NCBI GenBank assembly: GCA_905221605.1 | Contig: CAJNDS010000309.1 | Span: 22,501 to 86,500, forward strand | Direction of reading: 5' to 3' | DNA from: Symbiodinium natans | Lineage: Eukaryota; Sar; Dinophyceae; Suessiales; Symbiodiniaceae | Length of the DNA stretch: 64,000 bases | Shown: in pieces, positions 1 to 12,623 of the stretch | How the letters are laid out: each line of letters begins with the position of its first letter | Position numbering within the stretch: position 1 is the stretch's first letter | The notes under the pieces: model-generated | Databases searched by the model: none | The model's input: only the letters and a program-made list of their open reading frames with translations | What the model was told of the DNA's origin: nothing | Program-made: the position numbers and the translations under genes

Positions 1-1461
1 CTCCGCTACAAGGTATTGCCATGGGCAGGGGTGGCCGGAACCATAGCACTGTGTGTCAAGCTTAGTTGCTTGGGTGACTTGGGTGTTTCCTGCTTCTTCA
101 ACTCCAGTGCCTCACGAAACTGCTTTCAGGCTCACGAAGGCCTTTAAGAGAAACGTAAACCCTGGGGAGGCTTCCTGATGAAATGGTTCATGACCATCCT
201 GGCCACTGGCTTGAGATCATTGTGCCCGCGCTGAAGAGCTGTTCAGTTGCTCGAACTTGACGACGTGCAGTTGTGGCTCTCTCAGGCCCTGTCCTCCGCC
301 ATCCCTGCTGGAGCTGCTCGCTCCAGCTTAGAGTCGAGAGTAGTGCGAGTCGAGTCTGAGTAGAGGTCTGAGTAGAGGTGGTCAGCTGGGCTTGAAGCAG
401 TGCTCAGGTAGTCGCGCCGACCATGATTATCGGCGGCCTGCTCGGTCGAGTGTACGCCCACGTTCTCCTGCCGCTTGCCCAGGGATCTGAGCAGTTGAGA
501 AAGTTCAGAATCACGGAGGTTGTGTCAAGGGCTTCTCGCAAAAGGCAATTTTTCGCAACACGGCTGAAGTCAAGGCCAGACTGGTTTATCGACCTCCTCC
601 TCAGTAAGGGAGGCACCTCTCTCGGTGTCATGCTCGCGCCCGAAGCAAAGCGGTGCTCAGACCCTGTTCTGAAAAGATCGGGTAGGACAGGGTTTTCAAT
701 TTGTGGGAGAAGTACCTACTTGGGAGGGTAGAGTTGCAGAGAACGCCTCCACAGAAGCTCCGGGGGAGGGGGGAAACCGGGGGCAAACCGGGAGCGAAGT
801 CGAGAGTGCAGTCGAGAGGTGTTCCCCCCTCGGAGCTCGAGCGGGGCGCCTTTTTCGCCCGCGCGGAGCCGAGAGCTGGAGAGCTCATAGGAGAAGCTTA
901 GAGAGGGGCCCAGATGGAGCTTCACTTCAGTCATGATATGATCTGCGTTTTTCGGGCTCAAGAGCTTTCCCTCCTCTCCAGCGCATCATGTTTTCATTGT
1001 TTTCTGCTGCTTCACAGTCCTACTCTTCGCAGTTTTCGTTTTCTTCGCGCCTTTTTTGGGGGGTTTAGGGTGTCGTTTTCAACTGCAGAGGCTGCGGCAT
1101 TGTGGGGGCCTCGGCCTTCTGCGCGGCCGTCTGCCGGGCCTTCGCCATGGCCATCACCGTCTTCGAGGCCAGGAAATGCGCCAAAAGAGAGAGAGAGAGA
1201 GAGGCAGAGAGAGGGAGTGAGAGAGCAAGCAAGGGAGAGAGGGAGAGAGGGAGAGTGAGAGAGTGAGAGAGCAAGCAAGGGAGAGAGAGCGAGAGCGAGA
1301 AGAAAAGAGAGATAAGATGCTGCTGAATTATGACAACGAAGAGAAGAAAGAAAAGTGGTGAAGAATTGGATCGCCATACCCCATGGCCTATGACCCTGAA
1401 CCCAGACGTGGCGTCTTGGCATCCTCCCCAGCAGGCGTCGTTTCCTCCTATATACGACCTG
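1..1461. other. Non-genic stretch left of the short LTR element
   Basis: No recognisable gene. Open frames here, such as a 102-codon frame at 423-731, resemble no family I know and lack exon-like borders. The right part holds a purine-rich GA tract (1185-1313). The last bases (1455-1461, cgacctg) form the left target-site duplication of the short LTR element that follows. Confidence 0.5.
1185..1313. repeat. GA-rich imperfect microsatellite
   Basis: An almost pure purine stretch of GAGA interrupted by short units such as gggagtgagagagcaagcaa, which occurs twice. The long open frames crossing it on both strands are low-complexity translations. Confidence 0.85.
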
Positions 1462-1706
1462 TGAAGTTTCTGTCCCATAAACCAGGTGCAACCGTAGTAT
1501 CACCCATAACTGTGCATGATCGGAAGGTATGAGTATGCTCGCGAACACCGCGGCCATCTTTTGGACCATCCCCAAGGGATGGGCTGCGCTCAAAGCCACA
1601 GAAGCTACGCCTTAGCGGCAAGCAAAAGACCGCTCGACCTTTGTGTCGCTTGTGGGACTTCGTGTGCCCCCTTTCGTGCCCCTTGACAGCACTTCCCAAC
1701 TTCAAG
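1462..1706 (+). repeat. Left LTR of short element
   Basis: Starts TGAAGTTTCTG and ends ...CTTCAAG. It matches 3212-3455 with about two substitutions and a one-base difference at the very start. The primer-binding site begins two bases after its end, which supports the LTR reading. Confidence 0.75.
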
Positions 1707-1857
1707 TTGGTAGCGGGGCTGGTCGCCCCAGCTGCCGCCCTGCCACTCCGCATCCCCAGGCCTTCCGGCCCCTGTGCAAGCACCGCTTTCTTGTGTCCCA
1801 CCTCTCCTCTCCGTCGGCCTTCCGGCCTTCGCCTGTCAACCCAGACCTGCCCACACC

Positions 1858-3184
1858 TGCAGGTTTACACCTCGTTGCTCGCCGGCCAGGTCGCCACTGC
1901 AACCGTCGACACTGTACTCCAAGCAAACAAAGCACTCAGGTTTGCCAAGTCCAACTCGGATGCTGGTCTCTGCTTCCGGCCCCTCGGTTCTCCCGATGAC
2001 CTTGTCCTGGTTGCTTACTCAGACGCTTCCTTTGCAAGTCGGGCCGACTTGACAAGCCAAGGAGGGTATCTCATCACCCTGTGCCACCGAGATGCCTTGG
2101 AACGAGGCATCGCGTGCGACTACCACGTCCTCGACTGGAGGTCGTTCAAGTTACCCCGGGTGTCCCGCAGCACTTTGTCCTCTGAATCACAGGCTGCCGC
2201 CGAAGCAACCGATGCGCTCTACTTTGCCTCTTTGTTCCTTCGGTGCATCCTTGATCCTGCCACGTCCCTCAACTCAGACAAGGCCGTTAAGCTCAAGTAT
2301 CCGTCCGCTCTTGTGCTGGACGCCAAGGCGTTGTTCGATGTGGTTCAGCGTGACGAGCTGCAGGTCCATCTCGGGGCAGACAAAAGAACCGCCATCGAAG
2401 CCTTGTGCGCCAAAGAGCGACTGAAGGAAGCCAATGCCCTCGATGGGTCAGCTCTGAACGTCAGCTCGCTGACGGACTGACCAAGACTGGAGCAGCCCAG
2501 CTTCTGGCCGACCGCCTGCGCGCCTGCAAAAACAAGCTGGTCGATGATCTCGACTACCAGGCGGCCAGAAAGAAGGGCAGTGCTACCCGGGAGGCCTCAC
2601 CCGCCTGCATGCAGGCCACTGGTGCCGCTTTCATGTGCTGCGTATCGCCTGCCACAGCCTTTGAAACAGGCGACCGTGTTACTGGCACCAGCCCAAGCAT
2701 GAGCCTCTTCGACTTCATGGTCATTGCGTTTACCGTGCTCCTCGCCCTATGCATGGCAAAATTCCTTCTCATGCCCATGGGGTCCCGCGCCAGCACAGCC
2801 CGAGTCTGTCTCAGAGACCAAAATGTCCAAACAGAGACACCGCTGCAGCTTGAAAGAGCCGCCCAGACACCGCAGCCTGCCATCCCAGACAGCACCTCGC
2901 AGACGTCGCAGACCTGCGACCAAGGGACCCAAACACCACCGCTACTTCAGTTTGCGCCTGCAGCCCAGTCTGCCCACTCAGCCTTTGAAGTGCCCCTGGA
3001 GCACCGTGTCAGTGAGTCTCTCACCGCCACGACCTGTCCATCAGGTGCCGTGTGGCACGCACGCGTTGACTGCGCCCGGCAGCGCACTCACAACCCCACG
3101 CGCATCCGCAGCTACAGGCCCTGCAACTTCTGCACCACAGGCTATTACCTGCCGCAACTCCAAGCTCCACCCGGCGCCGGCTGA
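1858..3184 (+). pseudogene. Copia RNase H tail plus membrane/cysteine-rich C-terminus, frameshifted
   Basis: The first frame (to 2480) carries Copia-type RNase H signatures: the TVDTVLQANKALRFAKSN region, then VAYSDASFASRAD with a catalytic-type Asp, then LSSESQAAAEATDAL with the conserved Glu region. The characteristic end, RWVSSERQLADGLTK, lies in another frame from about 2441. The break at about 2438-2442 looks like the loss of one base. After RNase H comes a hydrophobic segment (around FDFMVIAFTVLLALCMAKFL) and a tail with WH...DC...PCNFC, possibly a small metal site. The reverse transcriptase that should precede RNase H is missing; the frame instead runs back through the primer-binding site into the LTR. 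I read it as a relic or passenger segment of a non-autonomous element. Confidence 0.75.
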
Positions 3185-3211
3185 GCAGCGCTGGGGTGTA
3201 CGCTCCACCCG

Positions 3212-3455
3212 TGTGTTTCTGTCCCATAAACCAGGTGCAACCGTAGTATCACCCATAACTGTGCATGATCGGAAGGTATGAGTATGCTCGCGAACACCGC
3301 AGCCATCTTTTGGACCATCCCCAAGGGATGGGCTGAGCTCAAAGCCACAGAAGCTACGCCTTAGCGGCAAGCAAAAGACCGCTCGACCTTTGTGTCGCTT
3401 GTGGGACTTCGTGTGCCCCCTTTCGTGCCCCTTGACAGCACTTCCCAACTTCAAG
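3212..3455 (+). repeat. Right LTR of short element
   Basis: Second copy of the terminal repeat, starting TGTGTTTCTG and ending ...CTTCAAG. It is followed immediately by cgacctgt, the right target-site duplication. Confidence 0.75.
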
Positions 3456-3865
3456 CGACCTGTCTGTGTACGCCTCTTTCATTGAACAGCTCGCCCTGAG
3501 GGCGAGATGGGGATGGCGACCAGCTGTTGGCCCAAGGTCGCCAAGCAGATTCCCGAAAGATGCAGAAACAACTGGGACTAGCGAGACAACATTCCGAGGA
3601 TACTGCGAAACATCTCCCATTTCAAGTGATTGAAGTATCTGTAGCTTCCATGGATGTTGGCTGTTGACCTGTGTCGGGTGTTTGCTACCCTAACATAACA
3701 TCTATCCACCAGAAATACCGAAAATCATTTGCAGATGGTTTCATAGAGTTGCGCCGGACAACTGCCGCAGTCAACTGTCAACACCCCTTTCAACTGCAAT
3801 AAGCTTGAAGGAGTGCGGGCCCCACGGGGGCTTCACGCGTGAGAAAGCCTTCCCGGCCCCACCAG

Positions 3866-3998
3866 AAAGAGAGAGAGAGAGAGAGAGAGAACTCATGCCC
3901 CCAAGAAAGCTCATGCCCCCAGAAAAAGAAGAAGAAGAAGAAGAAGAAGAAGAAGAAGAAGAAGAGAGAGAGAGAGAGACAGAGACTGAGAGATGAGC

Positions 3999-4032
<34 letters not shown>

Positions 4033-4052
4033 AAGAGAGACACAGAGAGAGA
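3866..4052. repeat. Compound GA / GAA microsatellite
   Basis: (GA)n, then two copies of a ctcatgcccccaagaaag-like unit, then (GAA)n at about 3926-3965, then (GA)n again. Long open frames crossing it translate to E/R, K or S/L runs and are not genes. Confidence 0.9.
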
Positions 4053-5174
4053 GGCCTCACCTTTTTTCTGTGCCCTTTGCCCTTCACACACAACCCGTGC
4101 CATGCACCACGTTTCCACCCGCTTTTGACGGGGCACAGAGTGGGTACCAGACACAGCTGGGCCCACGGCCCGTCCAGCCGCCTGCGAAAACCGCGGGCAC
4201 GGCAGCAAACGACAGACATGGGACTCTCGCGCCCTTCGGGGCGGCTCCCCTCTGGGGGGCCTAGCGTGTGGAGAGAGAGAGATAGAAAGAGAGGGGAGAG
4301 AGCGAGATGATCAGCGAGCTGCCTGGGGTGAGGGGTAGAATGCACTAAAGTTGCTCTTCAGGTTCTCGCGTTGCCGAACTCGGTGTTGCCACTTTGCAGC
4401 TCTGCGCTGACCGCCATCTTCGTCGCGAACAAGGCAAGGCATTTCACACGGAATTCCACGAATCTGTTCTTAAGTAAGGATTTGTCTCTCGAAGCGATTG
4501 CGGAAAGCAGTTCCAGGCGCTCAAAGTGCCATGTAGCTCAAGAGGCTTGAGAGGGTTCAACGTGTTAGTTTGAAAAAATCACGGCACTCTACGGCATTCT
4601 GCGGCACTCTTTTAAACTCTATATTGGCTCTACAGACCTCTTTGAGGTGTCCCTGCCCTTCTTCGATGCCAACCTGGCAGTGGGAGCCTCAATGACTCAA
4701 TGAAAAGAAAGACACCGTAAAGTTGAGTATCTTGAGGGCCACATGAGCTCCACGTGTGCCCGCAGTCTCGCATGTGCGGTGTTTTTTTTGCAGCGCTCCC
4801 AGACGCGAAACCTCGGGGGCATTCCTGCCATCACCTTCACGGACAGAGATCGCCAAACGCCCCAAAGACGTCGCAGTCAGCTTTGAAAGCGTGTGTGCAA
4901 GAAATCTGTTCAGTCTTTTGGCGTTGATTTGGTTGTGCTTTCGGAAATAACCGTGTGCCGTGAGGACAAAGCCATCGAGCCGGTGATGAAAGTGATGAGC
5001 GTGTCGGACATGAGCGAGTGCCAAGCGCTCAGCTCCCGTCATCGAAAATAGCCGAGCAAAGCACAGTTAGTTCAGACTTCCGTAGATTTGGCGGACATGA
5101 GATGTTGCCAGTCGCATGCCTCGGATTCTCTCGCATCCCTCTCCCTATCCCTCTCCCCATCTGCCTGTCTCTGA

Positions 5175-5180
<6 letters not shown>

Positions 5181-5240
<60 letters not shown>
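5181..5240. repeat. CT dinucleotide microsatellite
   Basis: About 26 uninterrupted CT units followed by gtctctct. Confidence 0.95.
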
Positions 5241-8200
5241 TTGAAGCTTTTGTTTGCTGTCCGCGAACGATGAAAAGTTGTTCTTTTTTCTGGTTTGGGC
5301 CTAATTGCGGCCCGCAAAAAGTGAAAACATGGGCCGAGACCTCGCGCGCAATGCAGCGAGAGGGTCTCACCGTTGAGGCTCGGGACATCTCGCAAGTGAG
5401 ATAATCAGGCAGCCTTGGAACTTTGGAAGCCTGAGCATCAAGTTGAGTGCAGTTGGGAGGTTTTGATTTTTGGGGCACGTCGAGCCTTTGCACGTAAGGC
5501 CCATGCAACACACTTTCAATCCGCAGCATTACCGTTCTTAGTTTGTTCGCTTGTCTTCCAGCAGCCCTGAGAATAGTGAATGGTTGTCGATTGGTTGTTT
5601 CTTAGCTTGGCCTGCATATTTAATGGAATCATTCTCTCACTATCCAGGCTTTCCGTTGGAGTTCCGCTGGGCGCAAGGGGGAGTGGAGTTTCCGGTACCC
5701 CCCCCCCTCGTTCACCGTGAATCCAAATCTTGGTCTTGGGCTCCGAGAACTCCGAGAGCTTCCCCTTCCTACCGTGTGCTCACTTGGATCCAACACTGCG
5801 AGAAACAAATTCTCACCAGAGTCGCCCTAATTGTGTCAAAGATTATCGCTGTTTAAGTTGCTCTCCAAACTCTTGGAGAGAGAAAGCCGTGTCGTGCACG
5901 ATGCGGCTGTTGGGGGGACATGCAAGGAGAGATACAAAAAACGTGAATCAAAATGCATGCAACAACGCCCAAATCGGATTGATCGTAATGTCGGGGGCAA
6001 AGTTCTCTTCTGTCATTCGGCTCAGTGTGGTCGAGAGAGAAAGCAAAAAGCACGAAAGCCAAGGAAAAGCACTCGCGGGGACGCCAAAACTCCGACTCTT
6101 TGAGTTGTCCGTTGTGCAACCATCCGAAAAGAACGAAAACTCCGCTGCACCGTTGCACCGCTCATGGCAGCGTCAGCCCAACGAAAGAAGCAGGAGCAGG
6201 CGGACGGAGCAGAGACACGGGTAGCAGTTCAGAGTATTCGCTCTCCCTCCCTCTCTCTTCTCTCGCAGTCTTTCTCTCAGTCTTTCTCTCCGTCTTTCTC
6301 CAGTCTTTTTCGGTCTCTTTGTCCCCCTCTCTCTCTCTCTGAGAAATCCAGTGTTTCGCTCCAGGTTTACCTCAGATGATTACAATGCGCCACCTGCTGC
6401 ACGTGCTACTTGGAGCGGCACAAGTGACACATCAGCGGCAGCAGAGCTCGAGGTAGAGGCTCCAGAATGGATTCCTCAGGTTAACCAGCACCAAGCACGA
6501 TTTCTTCCCCATCGACCCGCCCTCAGAGATGGCGGACCCTGGTTTGTAGACCCCAGCTTGTCACCTTGTCCTTGTCATCCCTCAAGTTTGCGGGAAACCA
6601 GGGCTAGTTCGAGAGGCAAATCTGATTTGACCTCGACCGCAGCACGGGTTGTGTCTCAGTTTCGACTTCTTTGGAGCAACAATGCTTTCACCTCCTTCGG
6701 GTTGTGATTGACATATCGCCACCGGGGTCAACCAATGATGTGGTCTTTGTTAAAGGGGGGGGGGCTTATGAGGCTTAAGCCAGCTGAAGGATCGGCGAGT
6801 TGGGGATACCGTTGTAACACGCAGGCTCATGTACAGACCAGGCCGATCCGCATAGAGAGCAGGTTGGGTTACAGGGCGGGAGGTGGAAGGGGGGTGTGGT
6901 GATGGAGGAAATCTGGCGCCTGCCCCACGGTCGGGCTTTGGTCAGAAATGCTCTGCTTTACAGCGTTGAGAGCCTGCGAGCGATCAGAAATGTTTGCAGT
7001 GTTGAGAGCCCGCCAGCTATCAGAAACGCTGTGCTTTTACAGCGTCTTGGCCTGCGAACAGAGGCGCTGTAGTTTGTGGCACCTAGAAGCCACGGTTACT
7101 TCTGCCTAATTGTGCTGGAGGCGTTTGCGTGTTTGCATCTTGTTGAGAGGGAGTTTTGCAGCCACGGCCACAAGAAAACAAGCCTCCGCCGAAGCTGGAA
7201 GTGCGTCTTTGCATTAGCTGTGCGAGCTACGCATATGATATGCGAGGTATTGAAAGTAGGACAGCCACGGGTACGCAAAAACTCTTAGAGCCACAAAGAC
7301 AGCCAACAAAGCTTCCAAGAGAGCCGTTTTAAAGCAGTTCCGGCTCCAAAAACGAGAACCAACGAAGCTTTCAAGAAGAGTTGTGGCGTCAAAGATGACA
7401 ACCATGAAAAGGCTTCCAGAGCGTAGAGATAAAGGATGCTTCGAATGCCAACTCTATGTGGGAGGTATGTCAACACCACCCCCTCTTCTTTGTCAACCCA
7501 CTTCACGGCGAACTGTGCAAAATTCAAAACTGCGGGGGTTGAGGGGAGCACATGGAGCTTTGACCAGCTTAAGCATACGTAAGACGCACGGACTTGCACG
7601 CGTGATCCCTCGCACACCGAGAGTTTGTTGTTTCACCTGTGGGAGTGTATAGTACTACATCAAGTAAAAACACAGAGTAAAATGCTTCTTCGTTTCAACC
7701 CTTGCAAGTAATTACAATCCAAGCACCCATACAGCAAATCCACTCCAGGCAAGGATTCATCTTCCCAGTCCCTGGGCCCTTATAAGTGCAATACATGCAC
7801 ACAGCAAATACCTGAGGCCATTTTTCGAATGAAATGTGCTTCCGCGTGCTTGTCAATGCGTTTTGTTATGGGAGGTACAACCATAATTGTTTCCTTGAGT
7901 TTAGGAGTCGGAGAGATCTCAGGGCCTCATGCTCATAGTTTGGACTTTGTTGAAAGCATTGGTTTTGCCTTCTTGTTTTTCTGATCCCGCTTCGACGAAC
8001 CATGGAAAACATTGGTAAAACATTGGTAAGGCCAATGCTGTTCATGAGTTGGGCACCGACGAGGAAATCCAAGACAAAACATTGTAGGTCAACGGGGGTC
8101 TACATGTATTTCCCTCTATTTATTGTTAGTTTCATCCACAGCATATTTTCATCCGCAGGGTTTGCAGTGTCCCATCATTGTTTGTTTGTTGTTATCGTAC

Positions 8201-10347
8201 AGCCTTCTTCACGTAGCCTACGGAGATCTGCAGTGGGTCAACTGCATTATTCCGGGCTCAAACCAAAGCAGCGTTGTTTTTTTGTTTGTGTGCCTGAGAG
8301 ATGAGCTTCTCCGTCTCGAATTTGTAGGTCCGGCCTTTGGCCTGGGACGTCTCTGACAAGGCCCCGATGCAGTTTAAAGTGATTAGAAGGCTGCCCGTCA
8401 AGTGCCGCAAGTCCTTCTTGTATCTTTCCGTTGTCATGCAAACCTCTCCGTGCCCCTATAGAGGATATCATGGTTTAGTAGGAGCTTGAGCAGCTTGTAT
8501 ATCTTAAGCGCCGTACGTAGGAGGCAGGGTTCATCTCCGCGGCTGAGCTGCGCCTTGCTTTCTTTGGCTTTCGTACTTTGTCTTCGTGTCACGGAGGGCC
8601 TCTTGGAAGGGACCATGACCCGGAAGAACGTCCAGCCGGGAGCCTTCTAAATTGCCCTCTTAAGGCCCATGCCATGTGCTTGCGAAGCTTGCGAAAGTCA
8701 CGCTTGTCTTAGCTCGAGGCGGCTGCTGAAGATGCTGGATCCCAAGGGTGAGACGCCCGACCGGGAGATCGCCGCTTGGAGCAGTTAACTCTAAAGCGGC
8801 TGTAGCGTTGTAGAGGAGGTTGACATCTCTGAATCGTGCTCTGCGGAAAAAAGAGGAAGGCAGGTTCAGGTTAAGGGCGTTTTTGCCACGTTCTCTTCTT
8901 CCATTCTAAGGATCTCATGGACCCACAGTTCCAAGCACCCCCAGACGGCCAGAGCCTTCGGAAGGGACCAAGGGGAGTTGGGGGGCACTACATCTGGTGA
9001 AGACTTCTGAAATTCTGAAAAGAGGAGAGAAGGAATTTGAAGGAATAGGGGCTCTGAGCCTGGGAACCGCAGGCAGCGAGGCGTTGGTGGAGGGCTCGCC
9101 TGTCCGCGTTTCGCCCGACTGTACCGTCAAGGATGCAGGAGCCCCACGGACTGCGCAAGTCTTGCAGACATCTTTGCAGCTGTTGATGATCTGTTGATGA
9201 TTTGTTTTCATTTCTTTTCATTTCTTTTGCTGTGTTGACTCAATTCTTCTCACGTCCCTGCCATGAGCGTTGATGAGCGGAGTGTGGCCTCTGAAGGTTT
9301 ATCTGCTGATGAAGGTGGCCCCGTGCCAAGCGTGGTTGCATCATGCCTTCATACCGTGTGGACATGCAATGACATGCCCACTCTCAGACGCTCACGCTCA
9401 CAACACGTATTCGCAGTCGAGTCTCGTAAAAACGGGTTATGGACAGGGCCGCACTTCTTGCCTCACATCTGCTCGCCCGCGAGGCCTGAACGACACGAGG
9501 CGAACCCCTCTTTTTCAACCCAAGTTGCGCAGGAAACCCGCCATTGACCAGAAAAGTTCCTTAATTGTAAACACTTGCGCGCGCCGCCGGGCCGGCCCCA
9601 GGGGGGTGCGAAAAAACATCAACAACCTTCAACCCATTAAGTCGACAAGTCTCACATTCGTAGCAGGAGAGCCCGATTCTATCATTCGTGCATTTTGGAG
9701 TGCCCTCAGGCGGGACCCCCCCCCGCAGCATCGGTTTGCACCTCCTCCAAGCAAGGGGGGGGGGGGTCCCACAGGGCGGGGGGAGGGGGGGGGAGGGTGC
9801 GTCACAAAATTTTCATGGGAAGGGTTGGGTTAGGGGGAAGGAGACAGGATCCATGTCCGTTTGTTCCGAGCTTCTCGGCAGGAAGCCGAAGCGAAAAGCC
9901 GAGGCGAATTTTTCTTGGCACAATTCACACCCCACAAATTTCGCCCCAGAGAGCCGCCGACCCACTAAAGGGAGACTTGGGGGGAACCCCGCTCGAGGGT
10001 GAGAGATCCCCTGCAAGGGAACGCAGAGAGCCGGGATGAGCAACAAAAGCAGTAAAGGCTTGCTTGGGCAGTGTCAGCAGGCTGCGTAATATGACCTTCG
10101 GTGCACTGCAGCAGAGAAGCCTGCTGGGCAGGACGGGTAGGCTGCTCGCGTGGGCTTGTTGCCTCAAGTGAAGCTTGGGCAGGGTTGTGGGAACTGGCAA
10201 GAGGGAGCACGGTGGGGCTCACACATGAAAATCCAGAACATGGCTGAAGCTGTCTCGACAACTACTCAACCAGCACATCGTCAGAAGATCTGAAATGACC
10301 GCAGTATCATTGTTTGCGTCGCTGCGCAAGAGCCGGAATCACAAATT

Positions 10348-10350
<3 letters not shown>

Positions 10351-10378
<28 letters not shown>
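10351..10378. repeat. GA dinucleotide microsatellite
   Basis: Fourteen uninterrupted GA units, followed by agagag. Confidence 0.95.
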
Positions 10379-10382
<4 letters not shown>

Positions 10383-10430
10383 AGCATGTTGCAGAGGGTG
10401 GACAAGGGCAAATGAGCAAGCTGCGGCAAA

Positions 10431-10537
10431 ACTGGTCGCGGCATGTTGCTTTATCACCTATCAGCCTATCAACATTGAGGCCGAGAGCGATGGCGTGGTC
10501 TACGTCACGGACCGCGGGATCCTGCCGGGAGCCCGGG
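10431..10537 (+). CDS. Possible isolated exon, unknown product
   Basis: One frame reads ACCFITYQPINIEAESDG then VVYVTDRGILPGAR and ends at a GT (gcccgg|gtgaga). The residue mix looks like real protein rather than a shadow frame. I do not recognise the family and found no partner exons nearby, so this is a weak call. Confidence 0.25.
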
Positions 10538-11080
10538 TGAGAGAGCCCCCTGAGAGGTGATTGTAAGAACTGTAACATCCTTAGAGGGCGTCTTGTGGCG
10601 GGTGTTCAGAGGGGGCCGTCTTATGGCGTCTTCAAGGGGACGTCTTCGGCTGGGCCTCTCCCCTGCTCTGTGATCTTTGTCCGCGTGTCTGTGTCTCTCT
10701 GTGTCTGTGAGCTTTTGTTTTACTTCGCGTTGCGCCTTTCGGTCGAGTGTTCCGTGAGTCAGGCAGGGCTTCATCACGCTCAGCACGCTGATGAGCCGCG
10801 AGGCCAGACTTGTGAAGGAAACTGGCGTATTACTTTGCGATGCTTTGCGACTGTAGCAGCTGCATGGCTGCATGGCTGCATGTGTCAGATTTCAATGCAA
10901 ATTTCTTGGCCAGATATGAGTCTCCGAGATGGCTATTGGCTGCTTCAAGGACTTGCGTCTCACACTCTCGACCGCAGAGAGCCTTCTCATATATTCGTTA
11001 CGTGCTAATATATGCTGCTAATGCCCGATCGACCAATCGATTTTCTCGCTACTGAGCAGGAAAAGTTGAGACGGGGAGAG

Positions 11081-11130
11081 GGTGTGAGAGGGTGTGAGAG
11101 GGTGTGAGAGGGTGTGAGAGGGTGTGAGAG
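11081..11130. repeat. Decamer tandem repeat (ggtgtgagag x5)
   Basis: Five exact, consecutive copies of ggtgtgagag, flanked by gagag and gggcg. Confidence 0.95.
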
Positions 11131-11756
11131 GGGCGAGGGAGCATTGTGGCTTCACAGCACCACACCGAGAGTGTATTGCATAATGGTTCAAGGTCGCATG
11201 CTTGGACACAAAGCTCGTCAAAGTAACTCTGCATTTCACAAGTTGGTATATGTGTGATGGCTAAAGACCGCAAGGAGGCCTGCTCTCCCCGCTGGAAGAA
11301 CTGAAACAACTGTACTGTTTTCGGCTGTTTTTGGCGCTCTCTCGCCGAGCGCGTTTAAAGCCGCGGAGCAGAGATGCTGCGCCTGCTAGGTGCATTTGGC
11401 CGGGGGGCCTGGTAGAGCGATAATCTTATGAATCTCTATCTCTCTTCCTCCCATTGCCTGCCCATCTCACGTCTCCGAGTGATCCCTCAATTGTTGCCTC
11501 TGGTCTCATACCTCTCACATTTCACGTCTCGCTCATATCCTCCTCACGGAAGGCCCTTTTACGGGAAGTATATCTCGTTGATCTCCACCCCCCTTCAGGC
11601 GCCCCGGCCCTGGCGATGATCCGAGGCGGGACGCCTTAGAGACCCGCCTTGAGATGTGCGATTAAACGCCAAGAATAAAGCAACAGCGAGAAGAGTGTAG
11701 AGAGCGCGTCAAAGCGTTCCCAATCTTCTGGTTCTCTCTCATTAAGCTCTCTTCGA

Positions 11757-11860
<104 letters not shown>

Positions 11861-12071
11861 AGCGCAGGCGTGCCACCGGAGCTGCAGGGGCAATACGCAA
11901 GCCAGCGCTTCAACTGTGGTGGTGCTGGTGCGAAGGAGGCTCCGACTCGCCAAGAACGTGCAAGAGCGGGGTCCTACAATACTCATACTGTAGTCGGTAT
12001 ATATATATATATATATTTATTTTAAGGGGCTGCGCCCATGGGCGGGCAGCGCACGCAGAAGCCCGGGGCGA

Positions 12072-12235
12072 GCAGTTTCTAAGCATGTTGAGGCTCCTAA
12101 ACTCCCTTAAAATCTCTAAGCGTTAAGTTTCTAAGCATTTTCAGGCCCCTAAACTCCCTTCAAATCTCTAAGCGTTTGAGGCTCCTAGACTCCCTTAACG
12201 TTTCTAAGCACTTTATAAGGCCCCTAAACTCACTT
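12072..12235. repeat. Tandem repeat of ctcctaaactccctt-type units
   Basis: Three or more diverged units of about 50-58 bp. They share the motif gg(c)(t/c)cctaaactccctt followed by aatctctaagcgtt and tttctaagca. Confidence 0.75.
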
Positions 12236-12623
12236 TTTCCTAGCCCCGGGCTTAGACACGTCGCTTATGCCCGCCCTTTGGGGGGCATCATGCTCCTGAT
12301 GCGCCCCCGGGGTCCCGCCCCGGGAGCCGCTGATGCTCCTGATGCGCGCCTGTGGGTCCCGGGCTGGACCCGCTGATGCTCATGATGCGCGCCCTCTGGG
12401 GGCCTCCGTGGCGACGCAAAAAACCACGAAAAAAAAACCGTTCACCGGCGGCACGCGGGGGTCGGCGGCACTGGCGTCCGGCTTAATTCTGCTTCGCAGA
12501 AGGCCAGAGGCCAGCAAGGCTATTCCCGGGACGACCCGGGCTAAAAGGTCCGCATTTGCTCGGTCCTTTGGGGACCTCGCGCTGCCCGATTTAATGGCTA
12601 CCGCCAGTGCCGCCGACCCCCAA
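12236..12623. other. GC-rich spacer with short repeated modules
   Basis: Between about 12290 and 12400, the module gctcctgatgcgc or a close variant recurs three times next to gggtcccg-type words. No gene is recognised. Confidence 0.5.

Larger units (their letters stand above)
1462..3455 (+). mobile_element. Short internally deleted Copia-type LTR retroelement
   Basis: Two nearly identical direct repeats (1462-1706 and 3212-3455) enclose about 1.5 kb. The bases cgacctg(t) occur directly outside both ends (1455-1462 and 3456-3463), as expected of a target-site duplication. TGGTAGCGGGGCTGG at 1708-1722 follows the left repeat and resembles a primer-binding site complementary to a tRNA 3' end; its first eight bases fit the ...CGCTACCA end common in initiator tRNA-Met. 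The interior keeps only an RNase H tail and a membrane/cysteine-rich C-terminus. Gag, protease, integrase and reverse transcriptase are absent, so the element would need enzymes in trans. I see no clear polypurine tract before the right repeat. The two repeats differ at about two positions over the aligned 241 bp, suggesting a recent insertion. Confidence 0.75.
3456..10430. other. Non-genic stretch with microsatellites
   Basis: No gene could be supported. GA/GAA (3866-4052), GA (4271-4306) and CT (5181-5240) tracts occur here. Two short frames look mildly exon-like but match no family I recognise: 4942-5050, reading AIEPVMKVMSVSDMSECQAL, and about 9070-9160, reading SEALVEGSPVRVSPDCTVKD. The rest is ordinary AT/GC-mixed sequence without visible long repeats. 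Confidence 0.4.

Noticed and set aside
1012-1599. 195-codon minus-strand frame
   Set aside because: Mostly the GA/CT tract read as Ser/Leu; the remainder overlaps the short element's LTR.
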